Notes under the pieces: model-generated
Databases searched by the model: none
What the model was told of the DNA's origin: nothing
The model's input: only the letters and a program-made list of their open reading frames with translations
Shown: piece after piece, positions 26,901 to 34,987 of the stretch
Position numbering within the stretch: position 1 is the stretch's first letter
Layout of the letters: each line of letters starts with the position of its first letter
Translations under genes and position numbers: made by a program
Source: Lentihominibacter butyricus
Lineage (GTDB): Bacteria > Bacillota > Clostridia > Peptostreptococcales > Anaerovoracaceae
DNA length: 64,000 nt
Assembly: GCF_025567305.1 (NCBI RefSeq)
Contig: NZ_JAOQJP010000005.1
Span: 94,937-158,936, forward strand
Direction: 5' to 3'

Positions 26901-27152
26901 ATGTGCGATGAAAAAAGGATAGCGCTGATAGGCGTTATAGTGGAGAATCAGGATGCGGTGGAGGAAATGAATCATCTGCTTCACGATTACCGCGAACATA
27001 TAATCGGCAGGATGGGGATCCCTCATCCGGAGAAAAAACTTTCGATCATCAGTCTCGCTGTTGAGTCCGATCAGGACACGATCAGTGCGCTGTCGGGCAA
27101 GCTCGGCGCGCTCGACGGTGTCAGCACGAAGACGGTGTACTCGAAAAAATAG
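26901..27152 (+). CDS. TM1266-type small regulator (ACT-like)
   Basis: The 83-residue protein has the pattern IALIGVIVEN, REHIIGRMGIPHPEKKLSII and a C-terminal GVSTKTVYSKK. This matches the TM1266 family, described as a putative regulator of iron-only hydrogenase systems and usually encoded near hydrogenase maturation genes. The fold is ACT/NikR-C-like and probably binds a small ligand. Here it follows atpC by 21 bases with its own GGAGGTGG site. The hydrogenase itself is 16 kb away at 43.5 kb. The role is inference. Confidence 0.75.
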   Translation: MCDEKRIALIGVIVENQDAVEEMNHLLHDYREHIIGRMGIPHPEKKLSIISLAVESDQDTISALSGKLGALDGVSTKTVYSKK

Positions 27153-27231
27153 CGTTAGAAAAAAACAGAGATTTTTATGCCGGCAGTTTTGGGAGATCCT
27201 GAAATTTGTCGGCATCATTATAAGGAAAATA

Positions 27232-27260
27232 TTGGCGAAGCATCATAATAATGGTATAAC
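27232..27260 (+). promoter_or_regulatory. promoter of the holin-like toxin
   Basis: TTGGCG at 27232-27237, 17-base spacer, TATAAC at 27255-27260. The predicted transcript start near 27267 leaves a leader of about 53 bases before the toxin start. Confidence 0.6.
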
Positions 27261-27319
27261 GAACCTGGAGAAGCCAGAGACACGGTGGACGGAAGCTCCC
27301 TGGAAAGGGAGGTGATACT

Positions 27320-27406
27320 ATGATTACATATGAAGCCTTGAGTGCGTTCTGCACTGCCGGACTTTTGATAGTCGCAGTTATTGCCTTGTTGAAAGACAAG
27401 CATTAG
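27320..27406 (+). CDS. putative holin-like toxin (type I toxin-antitoxin)
   Basis: A 28-codon gene with a perfect AAAGGGAGGTG site seven bases before ATG. The peptide starts MITYEAL, continues as one hydrophobic helix (LLIVAVIALL) and ends KDKH. This matches the Hol_Tox family of short Firmicutes membrane peptides, the TxpA/BsrG-like toxins that depolarise membranes when overproduced. The MTYEAL start is its hallmark. An antisense promoter faces it from 27542, and the two transcripts share the hairpin at 27417-27464. Confidence 0.82.
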   Translation: MITYEALSAFCTAGLLIVAVIALLKDKH

Positions 27407-27416
27407 TTTTTACAGG

Positions 27417-27464
27417 AAGTAAAAACTCCGTCCATGATTTCCCAGTCGCGACGGAGTTTTACTT
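27417..27464. terminator. bidirectional terminator shared by toxin and antisense RNA
   Basis: AAGTAAAAACTCCGTC (27417-27432) pairs with GACGGAGTTTTACTT (27450-27464), one bulged A, with a 17-base loop. T-runs on either strand allow termination in both directions. In known type I systems such shared 3' ends provide the toxin-antitoxin RNA pairing. Confidence 0.75.
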
Positions 27465-27507
27465 CTAACGATTAAGGGAGCAGCCGTTCATCGGCTTCTC
27501 TTTCTAT
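27417..27507 (-). ncRNA. predicted antisense antitoxin RNA
   Basis: From the minus-strand promoter at 27514-27542, transcription would start near 27507 and end at the hairpin at 27417-27464, giving an RNA of roughly 90 bases. It would be complementary to the 3' untranslated part of the toxin mRNA, the RatA/SR-type arrangement. The exact ends are predicted, not seen. Confidence 0.6.
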
Positions 27508-27513
27508 ATCAAA

Positions 27514-27542
27514 ACTATACCTCTTTCTCGATTCTGTGTCAA
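27514..27542 (-). promoter_or_regulatory. near-consensus promoter of the antisense RNA
   Basis: On the minus strand it reads TTGACA, 17 bases, TATAGT: a perfect -35, ideal spacing and one mismatch in the -10. It faces the toxin gene and is followed by no coding frame before the shared hairpin. Confidence 0.75.
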
Positions 27543-27609
27543 CGGTTGTGCCGGTATTTAAAGGAAAATGCCTGCACATATCTGAAGGGCGACGCGTGAT
27601 GCTTTGCGC

Positions 27610-29067
27610 TCACAGATGACAGAAGATATTGTAGATCATGAAGCACACGCTCCATGCGAGCAGTATGTGGCCGAAACACATTATGATGCTGCAGCGCCAG
27701 CTGCCCGTCTCTTTTCGAACGGTAGCCAGTGTGGCGATACATGGAACGTATAGCAGACAGAAGACCATGAATGAAATAGCGCCGGCAGGTGTGAAAATGC
27801 TGCTGAGCAGTGAGAACGAGGACATTCCGGAGCTGCTGGCGATCACGGAGAATGTACTGATGATCGCTTCTTTTGCGGAAAGTCCGGCGATCATCGCAGA
27901 TGCGGCCTGCCAGCTGCCGAATCCCAGCGGCTCGAAGAAAGGTGCAACGGAGCGTCCTAAAAATACCAGTATGCTTTCACGGCAGTCGGAAACCATGTGA
28001 AGACTGCAGTCGAACGACTGCAGGAACCATATGACTACCGAAGCGGCCAGGATCACAGAAAAGGCTTTTTTTACAAAACCAAGTGAATTTGTGAGAACGA
28101 TATCAAGTACATAAGATATACGCGGCGGCTTCAGGGAGGGAGTGGTGAAATGTCCACCTCCCGTTCTTGTTTTGTGCCCGGCGCTGTATCCGGAGCCACG
28201 CTGGCAGCGGCAGTTCGAACTGCTCAAGTTATTCGGTCTGCGGCCGTCCGCGATTTTACCGGCAAGACCGGCGCATATCATAGCGGTCGTGATCCCGGTG
28301 AGATAAATGAACCAGACGACGATCGCGCGGTGATCTTCGAAGAAAGCAGAGATGAGCACAGAGTATACGGGCAGCCTGGCGCTGCATGACATGAACGGTA
28401 TCATGAATATAGTGCGCAGTTTTTTGTTGCCTTCTAGCATCGATGATGCGCTCATCACGGCGGGCACTGCACAGCCGAAACCCATGATGAGCGGCACGAT
28501 GCACTGGCCTGAAAGTCCGAGTCGTGACATGCCGCTGTCGAACAGTGCGGCAGCATACGAGAAATAGCCGCAGTCCTCAAGTATTGCCAGCAGGCAGAAC
28601 AGTACAGCGATGAGCGGCACGAATGACAGCACGCTGCCGATGCCGGGGCAGATCCCGTATATCAGCAGATCGTGCAGAGGGCGGCATGTTCCGGCGGTGA
28701 GGAGGATATGATCGAGCCGGGCGGTACAGATATCAAGCGCAGTGGCCAGCAGAACGCTCAATGATCTGCCGACGGTATCGAAGGTCAGATGAAAAACCGT
28801 GAACATCACAGCTGCAAAAATCGGAAGACCTGTTATCTTCCCGGAAAGGAGCCGGCGGGCAATGCTGTTGTGCATCAGAGGATCCCCGGCTTTTGAGGTC
28901 CGTGCACTTTGTGCAGTACGCGAGGCCTGAGTGGTGTATACGCCCTTTTTTGCAAAGTGGCTGCACAGTTTTTTTATTTTGTAAAAAATATCGCTTTTAT
29001 ATTTCATGAATATCACCAGCATCACAATGTGGATGATGGTGAACGAGATCGCTGCAGTTTTTAACAT
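27610..29067 (-). CDS. FeoB-like membrane domain protein lacking the GTPase domain
   Basis: The ATG at 29065-29067 follows GGAGGTGTTTTG; a TTG one codon upstream is less likely. The 485-residue protein has about ten hydrophobic segments. The centre carries the FeoB core signature: GCAVPAVMSA near residue 205, then PFMSCSARLPVY near 227. A second gate-type region has GLSAKEAIISTF near 415. In FeoB these line the Fe2+ pore. The N-terminal G domain is absent (no GxxGxGKS, no DxxG). It has a Ser/Arg/Gly-rich cytoplasmic loop near 275-310. No feoA is adjacent. It could be a GTP-independent metal or nucleoside carrier. Confidence 0.8.
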   Translation of the reverse strand: MLKTAAISFTIIHIVMLVIFMKYKSDIFYKIKKLCSHFAKKGVYTTQASRTAQSARTSKAGDPLMHNSIARRLLSGKITGLPIFAAVMFTVFHLTFDTVGRSLSVLLATALDICTARLDHILLTAGTCRPLHDLLIYGICPGIGSVLSFVPLIAVLFCLLAILEDCGYFSYAAALFDSGMSRLGLSGQCIVPLIMGFGCAVPAVMSASSMLEGNKKLRTIFMIPFMSCSARLPVYSVLISAFFEDHRAIVVWFIYLTGITTAMICAGLAGKIADGRRPNNLSSSNCRCQRGSGYSAGHKTRTGGGHFTTPSLKPPRISYVLDIVLTNSLGFVKKAFSVILAASVVIWFLQSFDCSLHMVSDCRESILVFLGRSVAPFFEPLGFGSWQAASAMIAGLSAKEAIISTFSVIASSSGMSSFSLLSSIFTPAGAISFMVFCLLYVPCIATLATVRKETGSWRCSIIMCFGHILLAWSVCFMIYNIFCHL

Positions 29068-29260
29068 CAAAACACCTCCGCGGATGCGAACGTCTGAATT
29101 TTACTTAAAAGGTACACTTACGCGCGTCAAATATGATATAATCATAAAAATACTGAACGCCGGGGCGGGCGTACGGATGTTCAAGCATATGCGCGGCATG
29201 CCGGACAGATTACAGGAAAGGGCGCAGCGCAGAGATATTTACATATATAAGGAGTGAAAT

Positions 29261-30403
29261 ATGGAGAGAACTTTCAGGATAGGACCTATCAGACCGCCGA
29301 GTGAAGCGGAGAGCCTGCTGCTGCAGGTGACGAACGGATGCACGTGGAATAAATGCAAATTCTGTCAGCTGTACAGGCATACAAAGTTCAAAGCCTACAG
29401 CGCGGACAGCATCAAAGCAGACATAGACAATATGGTATACCAGGCGCAGATCGTCGAACAGTACAGGAACGGCGACGGGACGTGGGATATAGACGGAATC
29501 AACGCAGAGCTGATGAAAGGAACGGAAGACGAAAGACAGTGCCTTTACATGATGGCCAACTGGATCATAGACGGAGCGGAAAACGTCTTCCTGCAGGACG
29601 GCAACACTACGGCGCTGAGCAGCGGCAGACTCAGCGATGTGCTGATATATCTCAGGCAGGCGTTCCCGTCGATAAGGCGTATAACATCCTACGGGCGAGC
29701 AGAAAACCTTTCGAAAGTAAGCGCGGAGGAATTTGCAGAGCTGAAAAAAGCGGGGCTGGACAGGATCCATTCCGGATTTGAAACCGGCTCGGACGCCGTG
29801 CTGAAGAAGATAAACAAAGGCGTGACGCAGGAGCAGGAAATAACGGCAGGAAAGAATGTAAAGGCCGGGGGCATCGAGCTTTCGGTGTATTTCATGCCGG
29901 GGGCAGGCGGAAAGGAGCTCACGAGTGAAAATGCTGAGGAGACGGCATACGTCATAAATGAAGTGGATCCTGATTTTCTGCGTATCAGGACTGCTGCAGT
30001 CAAACCGGGAACGGAGCTGTATGATGATTTCAGAAGAGGCGAATTCACGCTTTGCAGCGACGATGAGAAGCTCATCGAGCTGAGGACTGTCATCGAGAAA
30101 GCTGAAGGCGTGGATACGAGGCTGGTCAGCGATCATATGATCAACCTTCTGCAGGATGTAGAGGGCAGTCTCAGAAATGAGAAAAGCCGGATGCTGGGAC
30201 TTATAGATGGATATTTTGCCATGTCGGAGCGTGAAAGGCGCATGTATCAGGCTGCGCGCAGGATGGTGCGCGTGAGCAAGCCTGCCGATATGTCGAGACT
30301 GAGGCCGCAGGAACTGGAACGGATCGGACGTATGGTCGATGAAGTGAAAGATCCTTATCAGTGGGAGATACAGATGAATGCGCTGATATCGCGTTATATT
30401 TAA
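29261..30403 (+). CDS. radical SAM protein of unknown substrate
   Basis: The 380-residue enzyme has the cluster motif CTWNKCKFC (Cys-x4-Cys-x2-Cys spacing) at residues 27-35, with the usual aromatic before the last Cys. An HSGFETGSD-type block (IHSGFETGSDAVL) lies near 173 and VKPGTELYDD near 248, as in Elp3/HemN-like or B12-independent radical SAM proteins. It should bind [4Fe-4S] and cleave S-adenosylmethionine. AAGGAGTG precedes the ATG. It is not HydE or HydG by motif. It is divergent from the FeoB-like gene and nothing around indicates the substrate. Confidence 0.82.
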   Translation: MERTFRIGPIRPPSEAESLLLQVTNGCTWNKCKFCQLYRHTKFKAYSADSIKADIDNMVYQAQIVEQYRNGDGTWDIDGINAELMKGTEDERQCLYMMANWIIDGAENVFLQDGNTTALSSGRLSDVLIYLRQAFPSIRRITSYGRAENLSKVSAEEFAELKKAGLDRIHSGFETGSDAVLKKINKGVTQEQEITAGKNVKAGGIELSVYFMPGAGGKELTSENAEETAYVINEVDPDFLRIRTAAVKPGTELYDDFRRGEFTLCSDDEKLIELRTVIEKAEGVDTRLVSDHMINLLQDVEGSLRNEKSRMLGLIDGYFAMSERERRMYQAARRMVRVSKPADMSRLRPQELERIGRMVDEVKDPYQWEIQMNALISRYI

Positions 30404-30520
30404 GGTTTTGCAGGGTGAGGCGGCGTTTTTCCGGCCGTGATAAAAATGCGGAGAAAAACCGCAAACAAAAAACAACGGAGTTTTTTGACAAATTAGAAGA
30501 ATCGGTATTAATCCGAAAAA

Positions 30521-30559
30521 GTGTATCAAAAATGATAACGAATCTCAAAAACGATACAC
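30521..30559. promoter_or_regulatory. candidate upstream activator sites
   Basis: GTGTATC at 30521-30527 and GATACAC at 30553-30559 are perfect inverted arms. Inside, TATCAAAAATGATA is itself a perfect palindrome. They lie about 165-200 bases before the sigma-54-like element, the usual distance for enhancer-binding protein sites. Confidence 0.4.
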
Positions 30560-30720
30560 AAATCCACTAAAAAATACAGTATACACAGTGTCAAAGCTTA
30601 ATGTCCATAAAAAAACATGTAAAAACATGAAAAATGAAAGGCTTGAAACTACAAGGAAAGAGCGACTTTTTCAGAAAATTCAATTCTCTGAAAAACAAAA
30701 TAATCAAAATTCTGAATTAG

Positions 30721-30736
30721 TTGGCACGGATATTGA
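30721..30736 (+). promoter_or_regulatory. sigma-54-like (-24/-12) promoter of patA
   Basis: TTGGCAC, four bases, then ATTGAAT. It keeps the -24 GG and spacing of the TGGCAC-N5-TTGCA consensus but has GA instead of GC at -12. The start would be near 30748, giving an 80-base leader. E. coli ygjG (patA) is reported to be sigma-54 dependent, so the match is suggestive. Confidence 0.4.
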
Positions 30737-30825
30737 ATATATAGTAGGCAGAAGTTACATCGATTGCCGCTAATAATAGAGCGGTGAAAGAAAAAACAAA
30801 ACCTAAGTAAAAAGGGAGGATAATT

Positions 30826-32223
30826 ATGACTGAAAGAAACATGAAATTAGCTTTAGAAGAAGCTAAAAGAGTTGTTGGCATGATCGAAGCTGACGAGCTC
30901 ACAGAAGAGCAGAAAGCTGCTATCATTACAGATTCGATCGCAAACTTCAATGAAAACTACAACCCGGGTTGGTTAGAATACAGAAAATCAGTATCAACTG
31001 ACTCCGCATTCGTTGAATGGGGTGACGGCGGTGAAGACGGTTCATTATTCGTAGACGTATACGGAAACGAATTCATCGACTGCTTAGGCGGATTCGGTAT
31101 CTATGCTTGCGGACACAACAATCCTGAGATCAAGAAGACTGTAAGAGCTCAGTTAGACAGATACTGCTTACACTCACAGGAACTGGTTGACCCGTTAAGA
31201 GGTTACCTCTGCAAATTATTAGCACTGATCACACCGGGAGATCTGCAGTACTCATTCTTAACAAACGGTGGTGCAGAAGCTATCGAAATGGCTCTGAAGC
31301 TTGCTAGACTGGCTACAGGCGGAAGATGGTACATCTCAACTGTAAACGCATTCCACGGAAAATCAATGGGAGCTATCTCATTAGGCGGCAAGGGCGCTTA
31401 CAGAGAAGACTATATCCCTATGGTACAGCAGGTACAGCACGTTGAATATGGTAACGCTGACGCTACAAGAGCTGCAGTTAAGAACCTTATCGCTGTTGGT
31501 GAAAAAGTTGCTGCTATCATCGTTGAGCCTATCCAGGGTGAAGGCGGAGTTATCATTCCACCGGATGGTTACCTCAAAGAGCTCAGAGCTATCGCTGACG
31601 AATATGGCTGCTGCCTGATCTTCGACGAAATCCAGACTGGTCTCGGAAGAACTGGTACAATGTGGAGATGCGATCACGAAGGCGTTACACCTGATATCAT
31701 GACATTCGGTAAGGCTTCATCAGGTGGTGTAGTTCCTATCACAGGTATCATCGCTAGACCTTGGACTTATGAAAAGTCAGGCGTAGGTACTGGTACATCA
31801 GGAAAGATGTTTGACAATCCATGGATCTTAGGATCACCTACATTCGGTGGTAACCCACTCGCTTGCGCAGCAATGATCGCTACTATCAAGTACATGCTCG
31901 AGCATGATATCCCTGGTCAGATGAAGGCTAAGGGCGACTACTACATGGAAGGTCTTAAGAAGTTACAGGCTAAGTACCCTACAGTTCTGATCGACATCAG
32001 AGGTGCTGGACTCCTTATCTGCATGGAATTCCCAGAAGCAGAAGTTGGACACGAAGTAACTAAGGGCCTGTTCGCAAGAAAGGTTATGACTGCTGGTACA
32101 TTAGTAAATGCTAAGACAGTAAGAATCGAACCACCTGCAACTCAGAGCTATGAAACTATCGACAAGGTATTAACTGCTCTTGACGAGTCGATCGCAGAAG
32201 TTAAGGCTGCTTACAAGCTGTAA
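30826..32223 (+). CDS. patA: putrescine aminotransferase
   Basis: The 465-residue class III aminotransferase closely follows E. coli YgjG: NPGWLEYRKSV near residue 46, FIDCLGGFGIYACGH near 85, LHSQELVDPLRG near 112, AFHGKSMGAIS near 182, EPIQGEGGVIIPP near 233, DEIQTGLGRTG near 263 and the PLP lysine in TFGKASSGG near 290. It converts putrescine and 2-oxoglutarate to 4-aminobutanal and glutamate, the first step of putrescine breakdown. Codon choice (many TTA, GGT and GCT) differs from neighbours and resembles rpsO, suggesting high expression. It is monocistronic with a strong terminator. A related diamine or ornithine substrate remains possible. Confidence 0.85.
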   Translation: MTERNMKLALEEAKRVVGMIEADELTEEQKAAIITDSIANFNENYNPGWLEYRKSVSTDSAFVEWGDGGEDGSLFVDVYGNEFIDCLGGFGIYACGHNNPEIKKTVRAQLDRYCLHSQELVDPLRGYLCKLLALITPGDLQYSFLTNGGAEAIEMALKLARLATGGRWYISTVNAFHGKSMGAISLGGKGAYREDYIPMVQQVQHVEYGNADATRAAVKNLIAVGEKVAAIIVEPIQGEGGVIIPPDGYLKELRAIADEYGCCLIFDEIQTGLGRTGTMWRCDHEGVTPDIMTFGKASSGGVVPITGIIARPWTYEKSGVGTGTSGKMFDNPWILGSPTFGGNPLACAAMIATIKYMLEHDIPGQMKAKGDYYMEGLKKLQAKYPTVLIDIRGAGLLICMEFPEAEVGHEVTKGLFARKVMTAGTLVNAKTVRIEPPATQSYETIDKVLTALDESIAEVKAAYKL

Positions 32224-32276
32224 GTCGGTATAAAAAAGTAGATTAGAATATCGGTGTAATATTCATCTAAATACCT

Positions 32277-32312
32277 CAAGGCTCCGCCATTATGGCGGGG
32301 TCTTGATTTTTT
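32277..32312 (+). terminator. terminator after patA
   Basis: CAAGGCTCCGCC pairs with GGCGGGGTCTTG around the loop ATTAT and is followed by ATTTTTT. A strong intrinsic terminator. Confidence 0.88.
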
Positions 32313-32451
32313 GCAGAAAACTTCCGGCCCGGCCGCTCCTGGTATCCGGGCATGTGCTGCCCGATGCTCAGGCTGTTTCGTGAGACATCAAGCGCCGGCG
32401 TTTGTGGCGCCGCCATGGGGGCTTTATGGAGTTGCTGTGAGTCGTTTTATC

Positions 32452-32481
32452 TTGAGCGGAGCTCACCTTGTGTGGTACAAT
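32452..32481 (+). promoter_or_regulatory. promoter before scpA
   Basis: TTGAGC at 32452-32457, 18 bases, TACAAT at 32476-32481. The scpA start is about 39 bases downstream. Confidence 0.5.
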
Positions 32482-32519
32482 AGCATGTGTCTGCGGGTCT
32501 GCAGATGCAGGGAGGAACG

Positions 32520-33296
32520 ATGGGATATCGTGTGAAGCTCGATGTGTTCGAAGGACCGTTCGATCTGATGGTCTATCTGATAGAACACGCACAGATGAGT
32601 ATATATGATATAAGGATATCTGAGATAACAGATCAGTATATGGAATATGTGGGCTCGATGCAGGAGGCGGATGTAAATGTATATTCGGAATTCATGGTAC
32701 TTGCAGCGGCCCTTCTTGAGATAAAATCGAAAATGCTGCTCCCAAGAAGCGTGCCGGAAAACGATTCCGGAGAGGTGCCGGAGGATCCGAGGACCGAGCT
32801 GGTGGCAAAGCTGGTAGAGTACAAAAAATTCAAGACGATCTCGGAAATGCTGGAGGAAAGGTGGGAAAGTGCGTCTTTGCACCTGGAAAAACCGCAGGAA
32901 GACCTTGCGGAGTATACGGGAGAGCCTGACGAGTATCTTTCGCTGGACATAGAGCAGTTCATAGCGGCGTTTGAAAAATTCCTGAACAGAAAGAAAAAGC
33001 TTGAGGAGATAAAGGCGCATCACAGGAGAAGTGAAAAACAGCGGATAACCAACGAGACGAGGATGAATGATATAAGAAGTTTCTTTGTCGAGTCGGGTCT
33101 GAAGCAGGCGGATTTCATGGAACTGGTGCCGGAAAAAAACGACAGATACGATACTGCGGTGACGTTCTCCTCGGTGCTTGAGATGATGAAGCAGCGCAGA
33201 CTCGACGCTCAGCAGCAGTACATTTTCGGCGACATCACAGTCACTGCGACAGATGAGCTGTTTGAAGAAGATAAGGAGAATGGCGATGGCAGGTAG
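32520..33296 (+). CDS. scpA: segregation and condensation protein A
   Basis: The ATG at 32520 follows GGAGG; the longer frame has no site. The 258-residue kleisin has the start KLDVFEGPFDLMVYLIEHAQM and an AAALLEIKSKMLLP block near residue 63, both typical of ScpA. It links SMC heads and, with ScpB, forms the condensin that helps separate chromosomes. It overlaps scpB by 11 bases. Confidence 0.95.
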   Translation: MGYRVKLDVFEGPFDLMVYLIEHAQMSIYDIRISEITDQYMEYVGSMQEADVNVYSEFMVLAAALLEIKSKMLLPRSVPENDSGEVPEDPRTELVAKLVEYKKFKTISEMLEERWESASLHLEKPQEDLAEYTGEPDEYLSLDIEQFIAAFEKFLNRKKKLEEIKAHHRRSEKQRITNETRMNDIRSFFVESGLKQADFMELVPEKNDRYDTAVTFSSVLEMMKQRRLDAQQQYIFGDITVTATDELFEEDKENGDGR

Positions 33297-33891
33297 GAAA
33301 ACTATAAAATCCGCGATAGAATCCATGATGTTCGTCTGGGGCAAACCTCTGGATGTAAAGGAAATGGCGGAGATCTTCAACGAAGACAGAAAAGAGATAT
33401 ATGCATGCTGCAAAGAGCTGCAGGCTGAGTATGAGCAGGAAGGCAGAGGGATCGTCATACGGGAAGTGAACAAGAGCTTTCAGTTCGTGACCAGAAAAGA
33501 GAATCTGAGCTACATAGAGAGACTGTGCACCCCTGTAAAGCACAAGCGTCTGACTCAGTCGGCGCTGGAGGTGCTGGCGATAGTCGCATACAAACAACCT
33601 GTGACAAAGGGCGAGATCGAAGCAGTCAGAGGTATAAAGTGCGACAGAGTGATAGAAGGGCTTGCCAAAAAAGGGCTGGTCGCGGAGGTCGGCAGATCAG
33701 ATGCGGTCGGCAGACCGATCCTGTACGGTACTACAGATGAATTTCTCAAGCAGTTCGGATTCGAGACACTGAAGGAACTGCCGGGAATAGAAGATATAGA
33801 GGGTATCATGGCTGAGGAGGACCAGATGGTTTCAGATATGGACAGCTCATATGCACAGCAGATATCACTCGATCTGACAAAAAACAAGTAA
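33286..33891 (+). CDS. scpB: segregation and condensation protein B
   Basis: The ATG at 33286 sits seven bases after AAGGAG inside the end of scpA; an earlier ATG at 33280 is too close to the site. The 201-residue protein has two winged-helix domains. Conserved blocks are IESMMFVWGKPL near residue 8, LEVLAIVAYKQPVTKGEIE near 90 and GRPILYGTTDEFL near 140. It is the partner of ScpA in condensin. Confidence 0.95.
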   Translation: MAGRKTIKSAIESMMFVWGKPLDVKEMAEIFNEDRKEIYACCKELQAEYEQEGRGIVIREVNKSFQFVTRKENLSYIERLCTPVKHKRLTQSALEVLAIVAYKQPVTKGEIEAVRGIKCDRVIEGLAKKGLVAEVGRSDAVGRPILYGTTDEFLKQFGFETLKELPGIEDIEGIMAEEDQMVSDMDSSYAQQISLDLTKNK

Positions 33892-33892
33892 T

Positions 33893-33935
33893 AAATCCCC
33901 CTTTTGGCGCGTATGGTGACAAAGGGGATTTTTTT
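33893..33935 (+). promoter_or_regulatory. hairpin covering the carboxypeptidase ribosome binding site
   Basis: AAATCCCC (33893-33900), with CTTT after it, pairs with AAAGGGGATTT (33921-33931). TTTTTTT runs straight into the ATG at 33936. As DNA it looks like the scpB terminator, but the only plausible ribosome binding site (AAAGGGG) is the right arm. The stem could thus end scpAB transcripts and also hide the start of the next gene. Confidence 0.55.
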
Positions 33936-34778
33936 ATGAAAAAAGGCAAACTTATATTCATAACAGCGGTGGCAGTCGCAGTGTGCATGGGGATAGGCTT
34001 TTATGTACAGAAACATGGGTTCACGGACGCCACATCTGTGGAAATAGGGATCTCGGCAGGGCAGGCGCTGCTGATGGATGCGGATACAGGCGAGGTGCTT
34101 TATGAAAAATGTGCGGATCAGAAGGCGTATCCGGCGAGCACGACGAAAATAATGACTGCGCTGGTGACGCTGGAGACAATGGAGGAATACGACAGCCCTC
34201 TCGAGCAGAAAGTACGGGTGCCGGAAGTGGCTGAAGGAGTGGAGGGTTCGTCCATCTATCTTAAAGCCGGTGAAGAAATATCGGTGCAGGATCTTTTGTA
34301 TGGACTGATGCTCGTTTCGGGAAATGATGCGGCGGTGGCACTCGCTGAAATAATCGGAGGCGATCAGGAGCATTTTGTGGAGATGATGAATGACAGAGCG
34401 GCAGAGCTCGGATGCAGCAGTACGCATTTTGCCAATCCGAACGGACTCTTTGACGAAGATCACTATACGACGGCTCGCGATCTTGCCGTGATCTCTGCGG
34501 CAGCTATGAAAAACGGGACTTTTCGGGAGATCGTTTCGACTGTGGACTGGAAAGCGGAGCGTGAGGAAAGCACGTATCTCACATTTCACAACAAGAATAA
34601 AACGATCACTGAGTTTGAGGGCGGCAGCGGCATCAAGATCGGATATACGAAGGATTCGGGCAGGACGCTGGCGGCTTCGGCTGAGCGTGACGGCAGGACT
34701 ATGATAGCGGTCGTGATGAGCGCGCCGGACTGGTTCAACGACGCTTACCGCCTGATGGAGTTCGGCTTCAGGCAGTGA
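33936..34778 (+). CDS. D-alanyl-D-alanine carboxypeptidase, S11 family
   Basis: The 280-residue protein has an N-terminal membrane anchor or signal (residues 5-23). Penicillin-binding motifs are STTK in PASTTKIMTAL near residue 67, SGN in LVSGNDAAVA near 128, and KIGYT near 230 in the place of KTG. It trims the terminal D-Ala from peptidoglycan stem peptides outside the membrane. It ends soon after the catalytic domain and lacks the C-terminal beta domain and amphipathic anchor of PBP5/DacF, so the N-terminus must tether it. Confidence 0.9.
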   Translation: MKKGKLIFITAVAVAVCMGIGFYVQKHGFTDATSVEIGISAGQALLMDADTGEVLYEKCADQKAYPASTTKIMTALVTLETMEEYDSPLEQKVRVPEVAEGVEGSSIYLKAGEEISVQDLLYGLMLVSGNDAAVALAEIIGGDQEHFVEMMNDRAAELGCSSTHFANPNGLFDEDHYTTARDLAVISAAAMKNGTFREIVSTVDWKAEREESTYLTFHNKNKTITEFEGGSGIKIGYTKDSGRTLAASAERDGRTMIAVVMSAPDWFNDAYRLMEFGFRQ

Positions 34779-34987
34779 GCCGGTATTGTGGTGACGGCTG
34801 CGGTATGCCGTAGCCTGGGCAGGGTGCTGCACATGAGTGCCGAATAAAGCGTGCCTGCAGTTTTGCATGATCATCTGTCTGGGCAGATCCGGCGAACCCA
34901 TCGACCTCGATATGCATAATATGAGAGTATAAAAAGGCAGAGTTGTGACAGGCTTTGCCTCAATATGTGCATATTTGGAGGCGTGAC

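Larger units (their letters stand above)
30404..30825. other. 422-bp AT-rich control region before patA
   Basis: No convincing gene; a 61-codon frame at 30588-30773 lacks a ribosome binding site and family features. The region holds the palindromes at 30521-30559, a sigma-54-like element at 30721-30736 and a GGGAGG site just before the patA start. Its length and composition fit a long regulated promoter. Confidence 0.55.

Noticed and set aside
29006..29257. Possible 83-codon gene upstream of the radical SAM gene
   Set aside because: It starts inside the opposing FeoB-like gene, has no ribosome site and spans the radical SAM promoter region.
30588..30773. Possible 61-codon gene before patA
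   Set aside because: Lys/Asn-rich low-complexity reading of an AT-rich control region, no ribosome site, overlaps the sigma-54-like element.
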